Source: Gemmata massiliana (lineage in GTDB: Bacteria > Planctomycetota > Planctomycetia > Gemmatales > Gemmataceae). From it: a DNA stretch of 64,000 nucleotides. Shown piece by piece: positions 1 through 8,644 of the stretch (within the stretch, counting starts at the first letter, position 1; each line of letters starts with the position of its first letter). The stretch spans positions 132,544 through 196,543 of the forward strand of contig HG799467.1 in assembly GCA_000531095.1 (NCBI GenBank), written 5' to 3'. The position numbers and the translations under genes are program-made. The notes beneath the pieces were generated by a model, which searched no databases, was not told where the DNA came from, and saw nothing but the letters and a program-made list of their open reading frames with translations.

Positions 1-2993
1 CGTTCTTGAACAGGTTGACGGTGATCCCGGAGCGGGGTGTCGTCGGAGCTGAAGCTGTCGCCCGTGATGTCCGTGTACTTCGTGCCCGCGATCGTTATGT
101 TCTTGAAGTTACCGAAATTATTACCAGCGGACGTGCCGCCGCTGGTCACACCGCCGGGACCGACGGTGATGGTGTACCCAGCAATGCCGGCGGTCTGCGT
201 CGAGCCTGCGGGCACGAGTTCCTGGACGAAGTAGGTACCCAGATCCAGGTTCCCGAACGAGTAGGTGCCGTCGCTGGCGGTGGTGGTTGTGGCGATCAGT
301 GCGCCACTGGCGTTGTTCTGGTACAGGTTAATCGTGATCCCGCCCAGGCCCGCGTCGTCGCTCGTGATCCCGTCGCCCGTCTTGTCGGTGAACTTGGTCC
401 CGGTGATCTGACCGCGATAGAAGTTCGCAAAGTTATTACCGGAAGACGTGCCCCCGCTGCCCACGCCGCCTTGTCCGATGACCACCACATAGCCGGCACT
501 TCCGGCCGTTTGTGTCGCACCTGCGGGCACGAGTTCTTGGACGAAGTAGGTACCGGGCGCGAGGTCGCCAAACGAGTACGCACCGTTGGCCGCAGTTACG
601 GTGCTGGCAACGAGTGTGCCCGCGGTCGAGTTGCCGGAATAGAGGTTGATGGTGACACCACCGAGCCCGGTGTCGTCGCCCGAAAGCCCGTTGCCGGTGA
701 GGTCCGTGTACTTGGTCCCGGTGATCGATCCCTTCTGGAAGTTGGCAAAGTCGTTGCCCGAGGAGGTGCCCCCGCTGACCACGCCGCCGGGTCCGACAGT
801 GATGGTGTAGCCCGCGTTTCCACCGGTCTGGACGTATCCGCTGGGGACGAGTTCCTGGACGAAGTAGGTGCCGAGGTCCAGATCCCCGAAGGAGTACGTA
901 CCGTCGGCCGCGGTTACGGTGCTCGCGATCAGAGTGAGTGTGGACGTTGCCTTGTACAGGTTGACGGTGACGCCACCGAGCCCGGTGTCATCGGCGCTGA
1001 GTCCGTTGCCGGTGAGGTCGGTGACCTTCTTGCCGGTGATCTGGCCGTGGTAGAAGTTGTCGAAGTTGTTGTCGGCGCTGTTCAGGCCGCTAGTGGCGGC
1101 GATGGTGTACCCGGCGTTGCCCCCGGTCTGCGTGGCGCCCGCGGGCACGAGTTCCTGGACGAAGTAGTTACCCGGCCCGAGGTTCTCGAACTTGTACGTG
1201 CCGTCGGCCCCGGTCACGGTGCTGGTGACGAAGCTCCCGTTCTGGTACAGGTTGATGGTGACGCCGGCGCGGGGGGTGTCGTCGGAGCTGAAGCTGTCGC
1301 CCGTGATGTCGGTGAACTTGGTCCCGGTGATGGTGACCTGTTTGAAGTTGGCGAAGTTGTTGCCGGTGGCGGTTCCCCCGCTCTGGACCCCGGTGCCCCC
1401 GACGGTGACGGTGTCGTCGGAGCTGAAGCTGTCGCCCGTGATGTCGGTGAACTTGGTCCCGGTGATGGTGACCTGTTTGAAGTTGGCGAAGTTGTTGCCG
1501 GTGGCGGTTCCCCCGCTCTAACTTCGTATAATGTATGCTATACGAAGTTATTACGCTGGTGCCCGCGGGAACGGTGGACTCGTATAACTTCGTATAATGT
1601 ATGCTATACGAAGTTATTACGCGACGAGTGCCCCGCTCGCGTTGTTCTGGTACAGGTTGATGGTGACGCCACCGAGCCCGGTGTCGTCGCTGGTGATCCC
1701 GTCGCCGGTGATGTCGTTGACCTTCTTACCGGTGATCTTGGCGAGTTGGAAGTTGTCGAAGTTGTTGCTGCTGCTGACGAGGCCGCTGGTGGCGACGATG
1801 GTGTAGCCCGCGTTGCCCCCGGTCTGCTGATACCCGGTGGGCACGAGTTCCTGGACGAAGTAGTTGCCCGGGCCCTGGTTCGCGAACGAGTAGGTGCCGT
1901 CGCTGGCGGTGGTGGTGGTGGCGACGAGGGCGCCGTTCTTGAACAGGTTGACGGTGATCCCGGCGAGCGGGGTGTCGTCGGAGCTGAAGCTGTCGCCCGT
2001 GATGTCCGTGTACTTCGTGCCCGCGATCGTTATGTTCTTGAAGTTACCGAAGTCGATACCGGTGATGTTCGAGCCGCTGACCGTTCCGATGTCGCCCGGG
2101 TTCGCCGTGATTTGGGTCCACCCGGCTTGGTTCACTTCGCGAACCCGGTAAATGCCCGGGGTGAGGTTGGTGAACGAGTACGAGCCGTCGACCGCGGTGA
2201 GCGTAGTGGCCAGTACATTGTCGTTGGTATCCAGTAACTGGATCGTCCAACCCAACAGACCGCTCTCGCCACCCTCGCGCGTGCCGTTGCCGTTCACGTC
2301 CTCGAACTTCGTTCCGTGGATCTCGGCCTTTTGTTCCGGGCTCGCGGTGATCGTGTTGAGGTTGTTCAGGCTCAGGTTGATCGGGGTGCTGTTCTTGAAT
2401 ACGAGCCGGAGTTGCGTCGTGGACGAGTAGGGGACCGTGTCGCTCACCACGAGAGACCCGCTCGCCGGGATGATCTTGGCGCCAGTCGTGTCGCCGGTTG
2501 TCCCGAATAGTGTGTTGCCGTCGTCGACCCACGTTTGTGCGGTCACGGTCCCGCCCGAGGGGGTCGAACCGGTGAAACTGTAAACGAGCGTTTGGGGCGC
2601 GGGGGCCGTGGTGAGGTCGTCGAGACTTGCCTGGACGACGATGTCGTGCCCGACCGTGGCCGAAGCCGCCGCGGTACCCGTAACGGCTAAGTTCAGGGTC
2701 GTGCTCGCGGCACTGGTGGACCCCAGGGACGAGGCCTTGATCGAGATGGCCCCGATGTTCACGCCGATGGTGCCGGCTAGTGGGTCGGTGTCGTTGATGC
2801 TTCCGTCGGTGACAGCGGCCCCGAAGGTCGCGCCGCCGTTGGTACTGAACCGCAGCGCGAACGAGGGCACCAAGCGGTCTTCGAGTTGTTCGATGGCGAG
2901 GGGCTTGAGGCGCCGCGTGCGCACCGGGCGCCGCCCGGTACCGGAAATCGTCGAGTGGAGCCGCGAAAGGAACGTCTTCCACGTAGGCGTCAT
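1..2993 (-). CDS. SdrD-type B-repeat surface protein (3' partial, interrupted by library linkers)
   Basis: The N-terminus (ATG at 2993) has basic residues followed by the motif IEQLEDRLVPS near residues 33-43, a planctomycete-type N-terminal motif of very large secreted proteins. A beta-rich domain follows (about residues 45-230) that resembles the secreted protein encoded at 3317-3991. From about residue 230 come prealbumin-like SdrD B repeats of about 100 residues, each with a 'GTKYTDITGD..SSDDT' type core and a 'DGTYSF.NLGPGNYFVQE' type end; about nine are visible down to position 1. As read, the frame stops at 1617-1619, inside a sequencing linker. On the far side of the linkers (1517 downward) the same frame stays open with the same repeats, so this is one gene. 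A 2-base deficit near position 30, relative to the copy at 1934-2051, shifts the frame again. The gene leaves the window at its 3' end. It is probably a cell-surface or adhesive protein; ligand unknown. Confidence 0.82.
1275..1519. repeat. Exact 110-bp direct duplication (1275-1384 = 1410-1519)
   Basis: The two segments are identical over 110 bp at an offset of 135 bp, which keeps the reading frame. The second copy runs directly into linker 1. Natural repeat units in this gene differ at many positions, so an exact copy abutting a linker suggests an assembly join rather than a biological duplication. Confidence 0.8.
1519..1555 (+). other. 454 mate-pair linker remnant (loxP core), copy 1
   Basis: This segment carries the loxP site lacking only its first base: 13-base inverted arms of the type ATAACTTCGTATA around spacer ATGTATGC, followed by TTACG. 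It corresponds to the Roche 454 Titanium paired-end circularisation linker. It is not planctomycete DNA. It begins exactly where the second copy of a 110-bp repeat ends. Confidence 0.95.
1580..1621 (+). other. 454 mate-pair linker (complete, loxP core), copy 2
   Basis: The full 42-bp linker is present: TCGT, the 34-bp loxP site at 1584-1617, then TACG. Only 24 bases (1556-1579) separate it from the first linker. It introduces the in-frame TAA (1619-1617, minus strand) that truncates the surface-protein gene. Its presence means untrimmed mate-pair reads were built into the contig. Confidence 0.97.
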
Positions 2994-3101
2994 GACGGAG
3001 GTTCCTGAATCTGGGTGAGGGCTCTAAGGGGGAGCCACAGTGTTGAGTGCTTTCGTCAACCGCCTGAACGGACACGCGATTGGCGGAAGCGTCCAAAAAT
3101 C

Positions 3102-3138
3102 AAAAAAACGAGCTGCGGCCGAAGCGGGCCGCAGCTCG
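3102..3138 (-). terminator. Rho-independent terminator (minus strand)
   Basis: A perfect 12-bp GC-rich stem pairs 3109-3120 with 3127-3138 around a 6-base loop. On the minus strand it is followed by seven T residues (3108-3102) and then a further T-rich stretch. It lies between the secreted-protein gene (ending at 3317) and the start of the surface-protein gene at 2993, so it acts as a second, stronger stop after 3264-3294 or as a leader attenuator. Confidence 0.75.
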
Positions 3139-3263
3139 CGGGCAAACAAACGTCCGATTCCGTGGAAGCACGCTTCCCGGAGCCTGATTCATCGCACTAT
3201 CTGAAGCGGGTTTGATTCGACGCGGCGGCGCGCCCGACGTTAAAAATTCAGAGGGCCAGAATC

Positions 3264-3294
3264 CCCTTGGTGCTCGGGTTGAGCACCAAGGGGA
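3264..3294 (-). terminator. Terminator hairpin after the secreted protein gene
   Basis: A perfect 13-bp stem (3264-3276 with 3282-3294) has a 5-base loop. It sits 23 bp past the stop of the minus-strand gene at 3317 and is followed by a short T-rich tract about 13 bases further on. Confidence 0.65.
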
Positions 3295-3316
3295 GCCGGT
3301 CTCGGTGAGCGGATCG

Positions 3317-3991
3317 TTACGCCACCGGCGCGGCGAGGTTCCGGCGGCGCAGTCGCGCGATGCCGAGGAGCGGCAACCCGCTTAGCACCAAGACGATCCC
3401 GGCGGGGGCCGGGGTCGGGGTGACCACGTTGTCGATGTCCGCCCCGAGATTCACTTCTTTTCTACCTTCCGTGGCGATGGTGATCTGTGTCGTCAGGGAG
3501 TACGGTACGTTCCCCGTGAAACTTCCAACGAAGTCGGGGGTGATCCCGTTGCCCGGGACAATGCTCCCGGTGGTGAAAGTGCCTGGGATTCCAAACAAGT
3601 TGTTGGCGTCGTCTACCCACGACTGCCCGGTGAAGGTCGCCGTCCCCGTGCTGGTGCCGCCGGTGAACTTCGTGGTCAGCGTTTGGGGCGCGGGGGCCGT
3701 GGTCAGGTCGGTCACCGTTGCCTGAATCACGATGGTGTGCGTTTCGCTGCTCGGGATGAAGGTACCGGTCACGTGCAGGTCGAGGAGCGAAACCGTCGGG
3801 TCCGTGTAGCTCGACGCGGTGATCTTCAGGCCGGCAACGGAGTCGCCGTCGTTGATCGTGATGAACGTGCCGCCGTCGATGCTGTACTGAATGGCGAACG
3901 CGGCCTGCGCCTGAGTCGGCGCTCCAAAAATAGCTGTGCCGACCAAAACGGCGGCCAGCACGCGCAGAACATTTCGGAAACGACTCATCAC
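3317..3991 (-). CDS. Secreted protein with PEP-CTERM-like C-terminus
   Basis: This 224-residue protein has a clear signal peptide (hydrophobic stretch ending APTQAQA about residue 30). Its C-terminus runs from a Pro-rich stretch (PTPAPAG) through a short hydrophobic segment (GLPLLGI) to an arginine cluster (RLRRR), the layout of PEP-CTERM exosortase substrates, although the PEP triad is only approximate. The central domain matches the N-terminal domain of the neighbouring surface protein: both contain DLTTAPAPQTL, a WVDD.N.LFG stretch and VPYS.TTQ. A GAGGAGG ribosome-binding site lies about 8 bases before the ATG at 3991; a second ATG at 3988 is equally usable. It is probably exported and membrane-anchored or surface-associated. 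Function unknown. Confidence 0.8.
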   Translation of the reverse strand: MMSRFRNVLRVLAAVLVGTAIFGAPTQAQAAFAIQYSIDGGTFITINDGDSVAGLKITASSYTDPTVSLLDLHVTGTFIPSSETHTIVIQATVTDLTTAPAPQTLTTKFTGGTSTGTATFTGQSWVDDANNLFGIPGTFTTGSIVPGNGITPDFVGSFTGNVPYSLTTQITIATEGRKEVNLGADIDNVVTPTPAPAGIVLVLSGLPLLGIARLRRRNLAAPVA

Positions 3992-4074
3992 AGGAGCCTC
4001 CTCGGGGAATCGGCGGGGAACGGGAACCGCGACACCGAACGCGGGGCGTGAGGGGCACGTCCCGCGTTACCTTT

Positions 4075-4863
4075 CTTGACGCGCCGAACGTGCCGCGTTT
4101 GGGGGCATCGCCGTTCGGTGTTGGCCACCAACACCCACCGTGAACCGCGAGCGGTCACAGTGACTTGCGCCGAAGGTCAAGTCCCACGCAGGGCGCGGGA
4201 AACGAGCAGTTTACCACGACGAGGAATAACCTTCCCAAAGCAGTAAACACTGCCGAAAGAAGCGTTAGCATCGGCATGGGCGAATCCGGGTTGGGGCGCA
4301 TCAACTCCGGCGGGCTACCGCGCCAAGCAGGCGACGGGCTAAGTTCGTAACTGGTGTTTGGGGCACCGTTGTGTGAGTGAGTATAGCAATTGCAAGTTAC
4401 ACGAGTTAAGGGGGATGTGCGAAAATTTCTAGCATGCAGCAACCATCTTAGGCGGGTACGAGTTGCGGCACCGTATCCTATGTTCGTTTCTACAAGTCGT
4501 TTGTCACTAAATACATCGGGTAGTTGGCCCGTGCACGAGAGCAGCCGGAGAGTACAGAACTTGCTGTTGCGCGCTTCTTTTTGGCAACACATTAACCGCT
4601 GCTCCGGGGCTACCGCGCGAGGCCGACCGGTCCGATTTCGGAAGGAGTTACACGCCCGTGTCCTTTTGTGAAGAGATTCTTCACTGATGGAGCTGGAAGA
4701 GGCGGGTGCGCTCTTGGGTTTGAAATGGTGGTAGGTCGAGGGGGAAATCGGGGCCGGGCGCTCGGGGTAAGCCGGCTTGTTCTGCTCGGGCGGGAAGGTT
4801 ATAACGCCGCGCTCGGCGCCCGCGAACTGTGGGTTCCGAGGTGAGTGGGGAGAGTTGAGACCG
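4075..4863. other. Long gene-free stretch upstream of the ABC exporter operon
   Basis: About 790 bp without a convincing gene. The open frames on both strands lack family features and run antisense to, or into, the exporter gene. The segment 4330-4680 is visibly less GC-rich than its surroundings and is where the operon promoter should lie, but no promoter was recognised with confidence. Confidence 0.5.
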
Positions 4864-6978
4864 ATGCGGAACTTCCGGCGCAGCGTGTGGTTCTCGTGGC
4901 CGTACCGGCAGCGGTTGGTGGCGTCGGTCTTTTGTGCGCTGGTCGTGGCCGTTCTGTGGAGCGTGAACCTCGGCGCCATTTACCCGGTGCTCAAGCTCCT
5001 CAGTTCCGGCAAGAACCTCCAGCAGTGGGTCGACGAGGAGATCGCGGAGCAGCAGAAGCAGCGCGAAATTCGCGCGCGGGAGGTCGCGAACCTCAACTTC
5101 GCGCTGGCCACACTGGAAACCAAGCCGGACACCCCCGAGCGCGAGAAACAGAAGCGGAACTACTCGGCCGACCTCGCCCGCGCCACGGACCTGCAGGACT
5201 ACCACGCGAGTTGGGACTACCGCTACCAGTGGCTGCGCGCGAAGCTGATCCGGTACATGCCGACGGACCGGTTCGAGGCGTTCCTGTGGATCATGGTGGG
5301 GGTGCTGGTCTGCGTGGTCGTGAAGGGCGTGTTCGAGTTCCTTCACGAGTCCCTGGTCGGCTGGGTCACGAACCGCACCCTGTTCGATTTGCGCAACTCG
5401 TTCTTCCGCCGGGTCGTTAGGCAGGACGTGCGGCAACTGTCCTCGGCCGGGACCACCGATCTCATGGCCCGGTTCACCAACGACACGGAGCAGATCGGGT
5501 CCGGGGTCAAGGTGCTGTACGGGCGCGTGGTCGCCGAGCCGCTCAAGGCGGTCGCGTGCTTTGCGGCCGCGTGCTTCATTTGCTGGCAGCTCGCGATCAC
5601 GTTCGTCGTGGTCGTCCCGCTCGCGCTGTACGTGCTCATGCGCGTGAGCAAGGCCATGCGGAAGGCCTCGAAGAAGGCGCTCCAGCGAATGTCGGCGATG
5701 TACAAGATCCTGAACGAGACGTTCGGCGGGATCCGGGCGGTCAAGGGGTTCACGCGCGAGGCCCACGAGCGGCGCCGGTTCCGGCAGGCGAACTACGAGT
5801 TCTACCGCAAGGCGCTGCGGCTCGTGAACATCGATGCGTTCACCAACCCCGCGATCGAAATCTTGGTCGTACTTTCGGTCGGGCTGGCGCTCGGGGCCGG
5901 CGTGTATCTGGTGGTCAGCCAGAACACGCACATCGGCATTTTCCGCATGTGCTCGCAGCCGATCAGCTTTGAAACGCTGTTGCAGTTCTACGTGTTCCTT
6001 GCGGCCATCGCGGACCCGGTGCGCAAACTGTCGAGCGTGTACACCAAGCTCCAGGGCGCGGAAGCGGCGTCGGCCCGGATCTTCGAGCTGTACGACCGCG
6101 AACCGACGATCCGCGGGAACGCGGACGGCCCGCGCCTGACCGAAGTGAAGAAGCGGATCGAGTTCCGGCACGTCTGCTTCGCGTACAACCCGGCCGCGGA
6201 TACCCCGACGCTCGACAACGTGAGCCTGACCGTCAAGGCGGGCGAGACGATCGCGGTGGTGGGCGGGAACGGGTGCGGGAAGACGACGCTGCTCGCGCTG
6301 CTCCCGCGGTTCTTCGACCCCGATTCGGGCGCGGTGCTCATCGACGGCGTGAACCTGCGCACCGCGCACCTGCGCTCGCTCCGCAAGCTGATCGGCGTGG
6401 TCACCCAGGACACGCAACTGTTCGACGACACGGTGCTGGCCAACATCGCCTACGGCAAGCGCGGCGCCACCCGCGACGAGGTGATCGCGGCCGCGAAACA
6501 GGCCCGCGCGCACGAGTTCATCGAGAAGAAAGAGGGCGGGTACGACGCGCTGATGGGCACCGCCGGGAGCAACTTCTCCGGCGGCGAGCGCCAGAAGGTC
6601 GCGCTCGCGCGGGCCATCCTCCGGAACCCGCAGATCCTGATCCTCGACGAGTTCACCAGCGCCATCGACATGCAGAGCGAGATCGACATTCACGACGCGC
6701 TCAAGGAGTTCGTGAAGGGCCGCACCACGTTCCTCATCACGCACAAGCTCCACACGGTGCCGGAGATCGCGGACCGCGTGGCGATAATGGACGCCGGCCA
6801 GTTGCTCGACTTCGGCACTCACGCGGAACTGCTCACGCGGTGCGAATCGTACCGCCGGCTGTTCGAGTCGGTGCAGATGTGGAAGACGGACGCGGCCGCG
6901 CCGGGCGGTACGAAGGAGTCCGCCCCTCTCACCGAAACGCCCAAGCCCTCACACCCGACCCAGCGCGGCGCGGCATGA
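4864..6978 (+). CDS. ABC transporter, fused permease and ATP-binding protein (MsbA-like)
   Basis: A type-IV exporter half-transporter of about 704 residues. The frame is open from 4777, but the ATG at 4864 is preceded by GGGGAGAG and starts a typical basic N-terminus before the first membrane helix. After that helix is an unusual charged insertion (about residues 45-135) rich in Glu, Lys and Arg before the second membrane segment. The C-terminal nucleotide-binding domain shows Walker A GGNGCGKT (residues 467-474), the signature FSGGE (about 571-575), Walker B ILILDEF and the switch histidine in LITHKLH. It is expected to work as a dimer in the cytoplasmic membrane, flipping a lipid-linked substrate. 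It overlaps the next gene by ATGA and heads an operon with glycosyltransferases, so a glycolipid substrate is likely. The substrate itself cannot be read from the sequence. Confidence 0.9.
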   Translation: MRNFRRSVWFSWPYRQRLVASVFCALVVAVLWSVNLGAIYPVLKLLSSGKNLQQWVDEEIAEQQKQREIRAREVANLNFALATLETKPDTPEREKQKRNYSADLARATDLQDYHASWDYRYQWLRAKLIRYMPTDRFEAFLWIMVGVLVCVVVKGVFEFLHESLVGWVTNRTLFDLRNSFFRRVVRQDVRQLSSAGTTDLMARFTNDTEQIGSGVKVLYGRVVAEPLKAVACFAAACFICWQLAITFVVVVPLALYVLMRVSKAMRKASKKALQRMSAMYKILNETFGGIRAVKGFTREAHERRRFRQANYEFYRKALRLVNIDAFTNPAIEILVVLSVGLALGAGVYLVVSQNTHIGIFRMCSQPISFETLLQFYVFLAAIADPVRKLSSVYTKLQGAEAASARIFELYDREPTIRGNADGPRLTEVKKRIEFRHVCFAYNPAADTPTLDNVSLTVKAGETIAVVGGNGCGKTTLLALLPRFFDPDSGAVLIDGVNLRTAHLRSLRKLIGVVTQDTQLFDDTVLANIAYGKRGATRDEVIAAAKQARAHEFIEKKEGGYDALMGTAGSNFSGGERQKVALARAILRNPQILILDEFTSAIDMQSEIDIHDALKEFVKGRTTFLITHKLHTVPEIADRVAIMDAGQLLDFGTHAELLTRCESYRRLFESVQMWKTDAAAPGGTKESAPLTETPKPSHPTQRGAA

Positions 6979-8519
6979 GTAGCGTTCCGTTAACTCTCGG
7001 TCGCAGCACGTCGAATCGGTTCGTGCTGCGATGGTTCCCGTTCGTCACGTCTGCGGTTCCCGTTCTCGCGCTGATCCTGTTGTTCTTCTTCCAGCTCGGT
7101 GCGCGCGACCTGGTGAGCAGCCACGAGGCCCGCGCCGCGCAGAACTCGCAGCGCATGCTCGACACGGGCGAGTGGGGGCTGCCCACGCTCTTCGACGAGC
7201 AGCGCGACCTTCAGAAGCCCCCCGGTTACTACTGGCTCGGCGCGGTCGCGGGGTATTTGGACGGCGGGCGCGTGTCTCCCTGGGCCGCGCGCTTTCCGGC
7301 CGCGGCGAGTAGCATTCTGGCGGTGCTCCTCGTGTACGGCTTTCTCCGGCGCGAAAGCGGGAAAACCACCGCGCTCGTGGCGGCGGTCGCGCTTGCCACT
7401 GCGAACCACTTCATCACCATCGGGCGCACCGCCCGTATCGACGTTCCGCTGACGTGTGCCGTGACGGTGGCTCTATTCGCGTTCTACCGCGGAACCACGG
7501 CCGGGGTGGGCACACGCGCAGCAAGGAGGGAAGGGTGGTTCGTCCTCTCCGCGCTCGCGGCTGGCTGTGCGGTGTTGCTCAAAGGCCCGGTGGGATTGGC
7601 TCTGATCGGAAGCACCGCGGTCGCGTTCCTGATCGCCGAGCGGTCCGCAACGGCGCCCGCGGACCGCGCCCGTCTGCCGCCGCTCTCGGCGATTGTGGGC
7701 GTGATCGTGGTCGCGCTCGTCGCGGTGCCGTGGTTCGTGTGGGCACAGCACGCGACGCGGGGCGAGTTCGTGCGCGTGTTCTTCTGGCACCACAACGTCG
7801 AACGGTTCGCGGGCACGTCCGAGGCGCTCGCGTCGCACCCCTGGTGGTACTACGGTCCGCGGTTCGCGATGGCGTTCCTGCCGTGGACGCTGCCGCTGGT
7901 GCCGCTCGTGTGGTGGGGACTGCGGTCCGGCGTTTGGAAAGAAGACCGGGCCTTCCGTTTGGGCGTGTTGTGGCTCGTGGTAATGGTCGCGGTGCTGTCG
8001 GCGTCGCGCTTTAAACGTGCGGATTACCTGCTGCCCGCGTTCCCGGGAGCGGCCATTGCTCTGGGCTGCGCGGCCGCGCGCTGGCTCACGTCGCGTGCCG
8101 ATGCGCGGTCCGCGGTGCGTGCGAAGTGGGGATTCGGGGCACTCGTGGCGGGCGCGCTCGCGGTGTGCCCGGTCATGTGGATCGTGGTCGAACCGGCGGA
8201 AAACGCCCGACAGGAGAAGCGCCCGTTCGCCGCTGCGATCCGCGAATACGCTCCGAAACCGCAAACAATTCTGCTGTTTCGGGCCGAGTCGCATTTGCTC
8301 GCCTACCATCTCGGTGCGCCGCTGCATACTTTGGTGGAGTGGGGCGAACTGAGGGAAGTGCTCGCGGTGCCCGGTCCGCACGCGGTCGTGATGCCGCCCG
8401 AGTACGTGGACGAGGCCGAGCGCATCACCGGCCGAAAACTCGTGCCGGTCGCGACGCTCGCGGACTTCACCTCCGTTCGACCGCCCCGCCCGCTGGTGTG
8501 CCTCCGCACCGCGGAGTGA
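6975..8519 (+). CDS. ArnT-like (GT83) membrane glycosyltransferase
   Basis: About 514 residues with a dozen hydrophobic segments. The first external loop carries the acidic motif SSHEARAAQNSQRML, matching the conserved Asp/Glu region of PMT/ArnT-type enzymes that use polyprenyl-phosphate sugars. A second conserved patch is QKPPGYYW. The start at 6975 overlaps the exporter stop (ATGA), so the genes are translationally coupled. The C-terminal 100 residues form a soluble domain. It probably transfers a sugar from a lipid carrier to a lipid or protein on the outer face of the cytoplasmic membrane. Donor and acceptor are unknown; assignment to the aminoarabinose transferase itself is not supported. 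Confidence 0.85.
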   Translation: MSSVPLTLGRSTSNRFVLRWFPFVTSAVPVLALILLFFFQLGARDLVSSHEARAAQNSQRMLDTGEWGLPTLFDEQRDLQKPPGYYWLGAVAGYLDGGRVSPWAARFPAAASSILAVLLVYGFLRRESGKTTALVAAVALATANHFITIGRTARIDVPLTCAVTVALFAFYRGTTAGVGTRAARREGWFVLSALAAGCAVLLKGPVGLALIGSTAVAFLIAERSATAPADRARLPPLSAIVGVIVVALVAVPWFVWAQHATRGEFVRVFFWHHNVERFAGTSEALASHPWWYYGPRFAMAFLPWTLPLVPLVWWGLRSGVWKEDRAFRLGVLWLVVMVAVLSASRFKRADYLLPAFPGAAIALGCAAARWLTSRADARSAVRAKWGFGALVAGALAVCPVMWIVVEPAENARQEKRPFAAAIREYAPKPQTILLFRAESHLLAYHLGAPLHTLVEWGELREVLAVPGPHAVVMPPEYVDEAERITGRKLVPVATLADFTSVRPPRPLVCLRTAE

Positions 8520-8525
8520 CCGGGT

Positions 8526-8644
8526 GAACCCCTCCCCGTTTGCTCCGCTCGCTGTTCCTCTGCCGGGAGCTGCGGACAGCGTTTCGTTTTGCCCCCTTCC
8601 TCCCAGTGGGGAAGGCGGGGGGTAGGTTCTGTGCTCCTCCATCT
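8526..8644. repeat. Dispersed-type palindromic intergenic segment
   Basis: The 125-bp gap in the operon holds runs of C and G that form an imperfect hairpin around 8588-8622, resembling other short G/C-run palindromes in the window. No gene is present. It may be a REP-like element that separates the two coupled gene pairs of the operon. Confidence 0.35.

Larger units (their letters stand above)
1..2330. repeat. About 300-bp tandem SdrD B-repeat coding units
   Basis: A unit of roughly 300 bp recurs, with cores near 60, 380, 700, 1000, 1300, 1440, 1700, 2000 and 2300, each encoding one B-type repeat read on the minus strand. Some pairs are nearly identical: 1-116 matches 1934-2051 apart from a 2-base gap, and 1275-1384 equals 1410-1519 exactly. 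Such identity makes the region prone to short-read misassembly, so the copy number is unreliable. Confidence 0.85.

Noticed and set aside
1519-1621. Genuine Cre/loxP recombination site or prophage P1-like element
   Set aside because: The bases flanking loxP (TCGT and TACG) match the commercial 454 linker, there are two copies 24 bases apart inside a repetitive coding region, and no recombinase gene is nearby.
6-2237. A 743-residue plus-strand open frame through the repeat region
   Set aside because: It is antisense to the SdrD-type gene, consists of the mirrored repeats, and includes the linker translated as a phantom peptide. High GC keeps such antisense frames open.
4681-6822. Long minus-strand open frame opposite the ABC exporter
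   Set aside because: It has no family features, is Arg/His/Val-biased as expected for an antisense frame of high-GC DNA, and the exporter on the plus strand has all its motifs.
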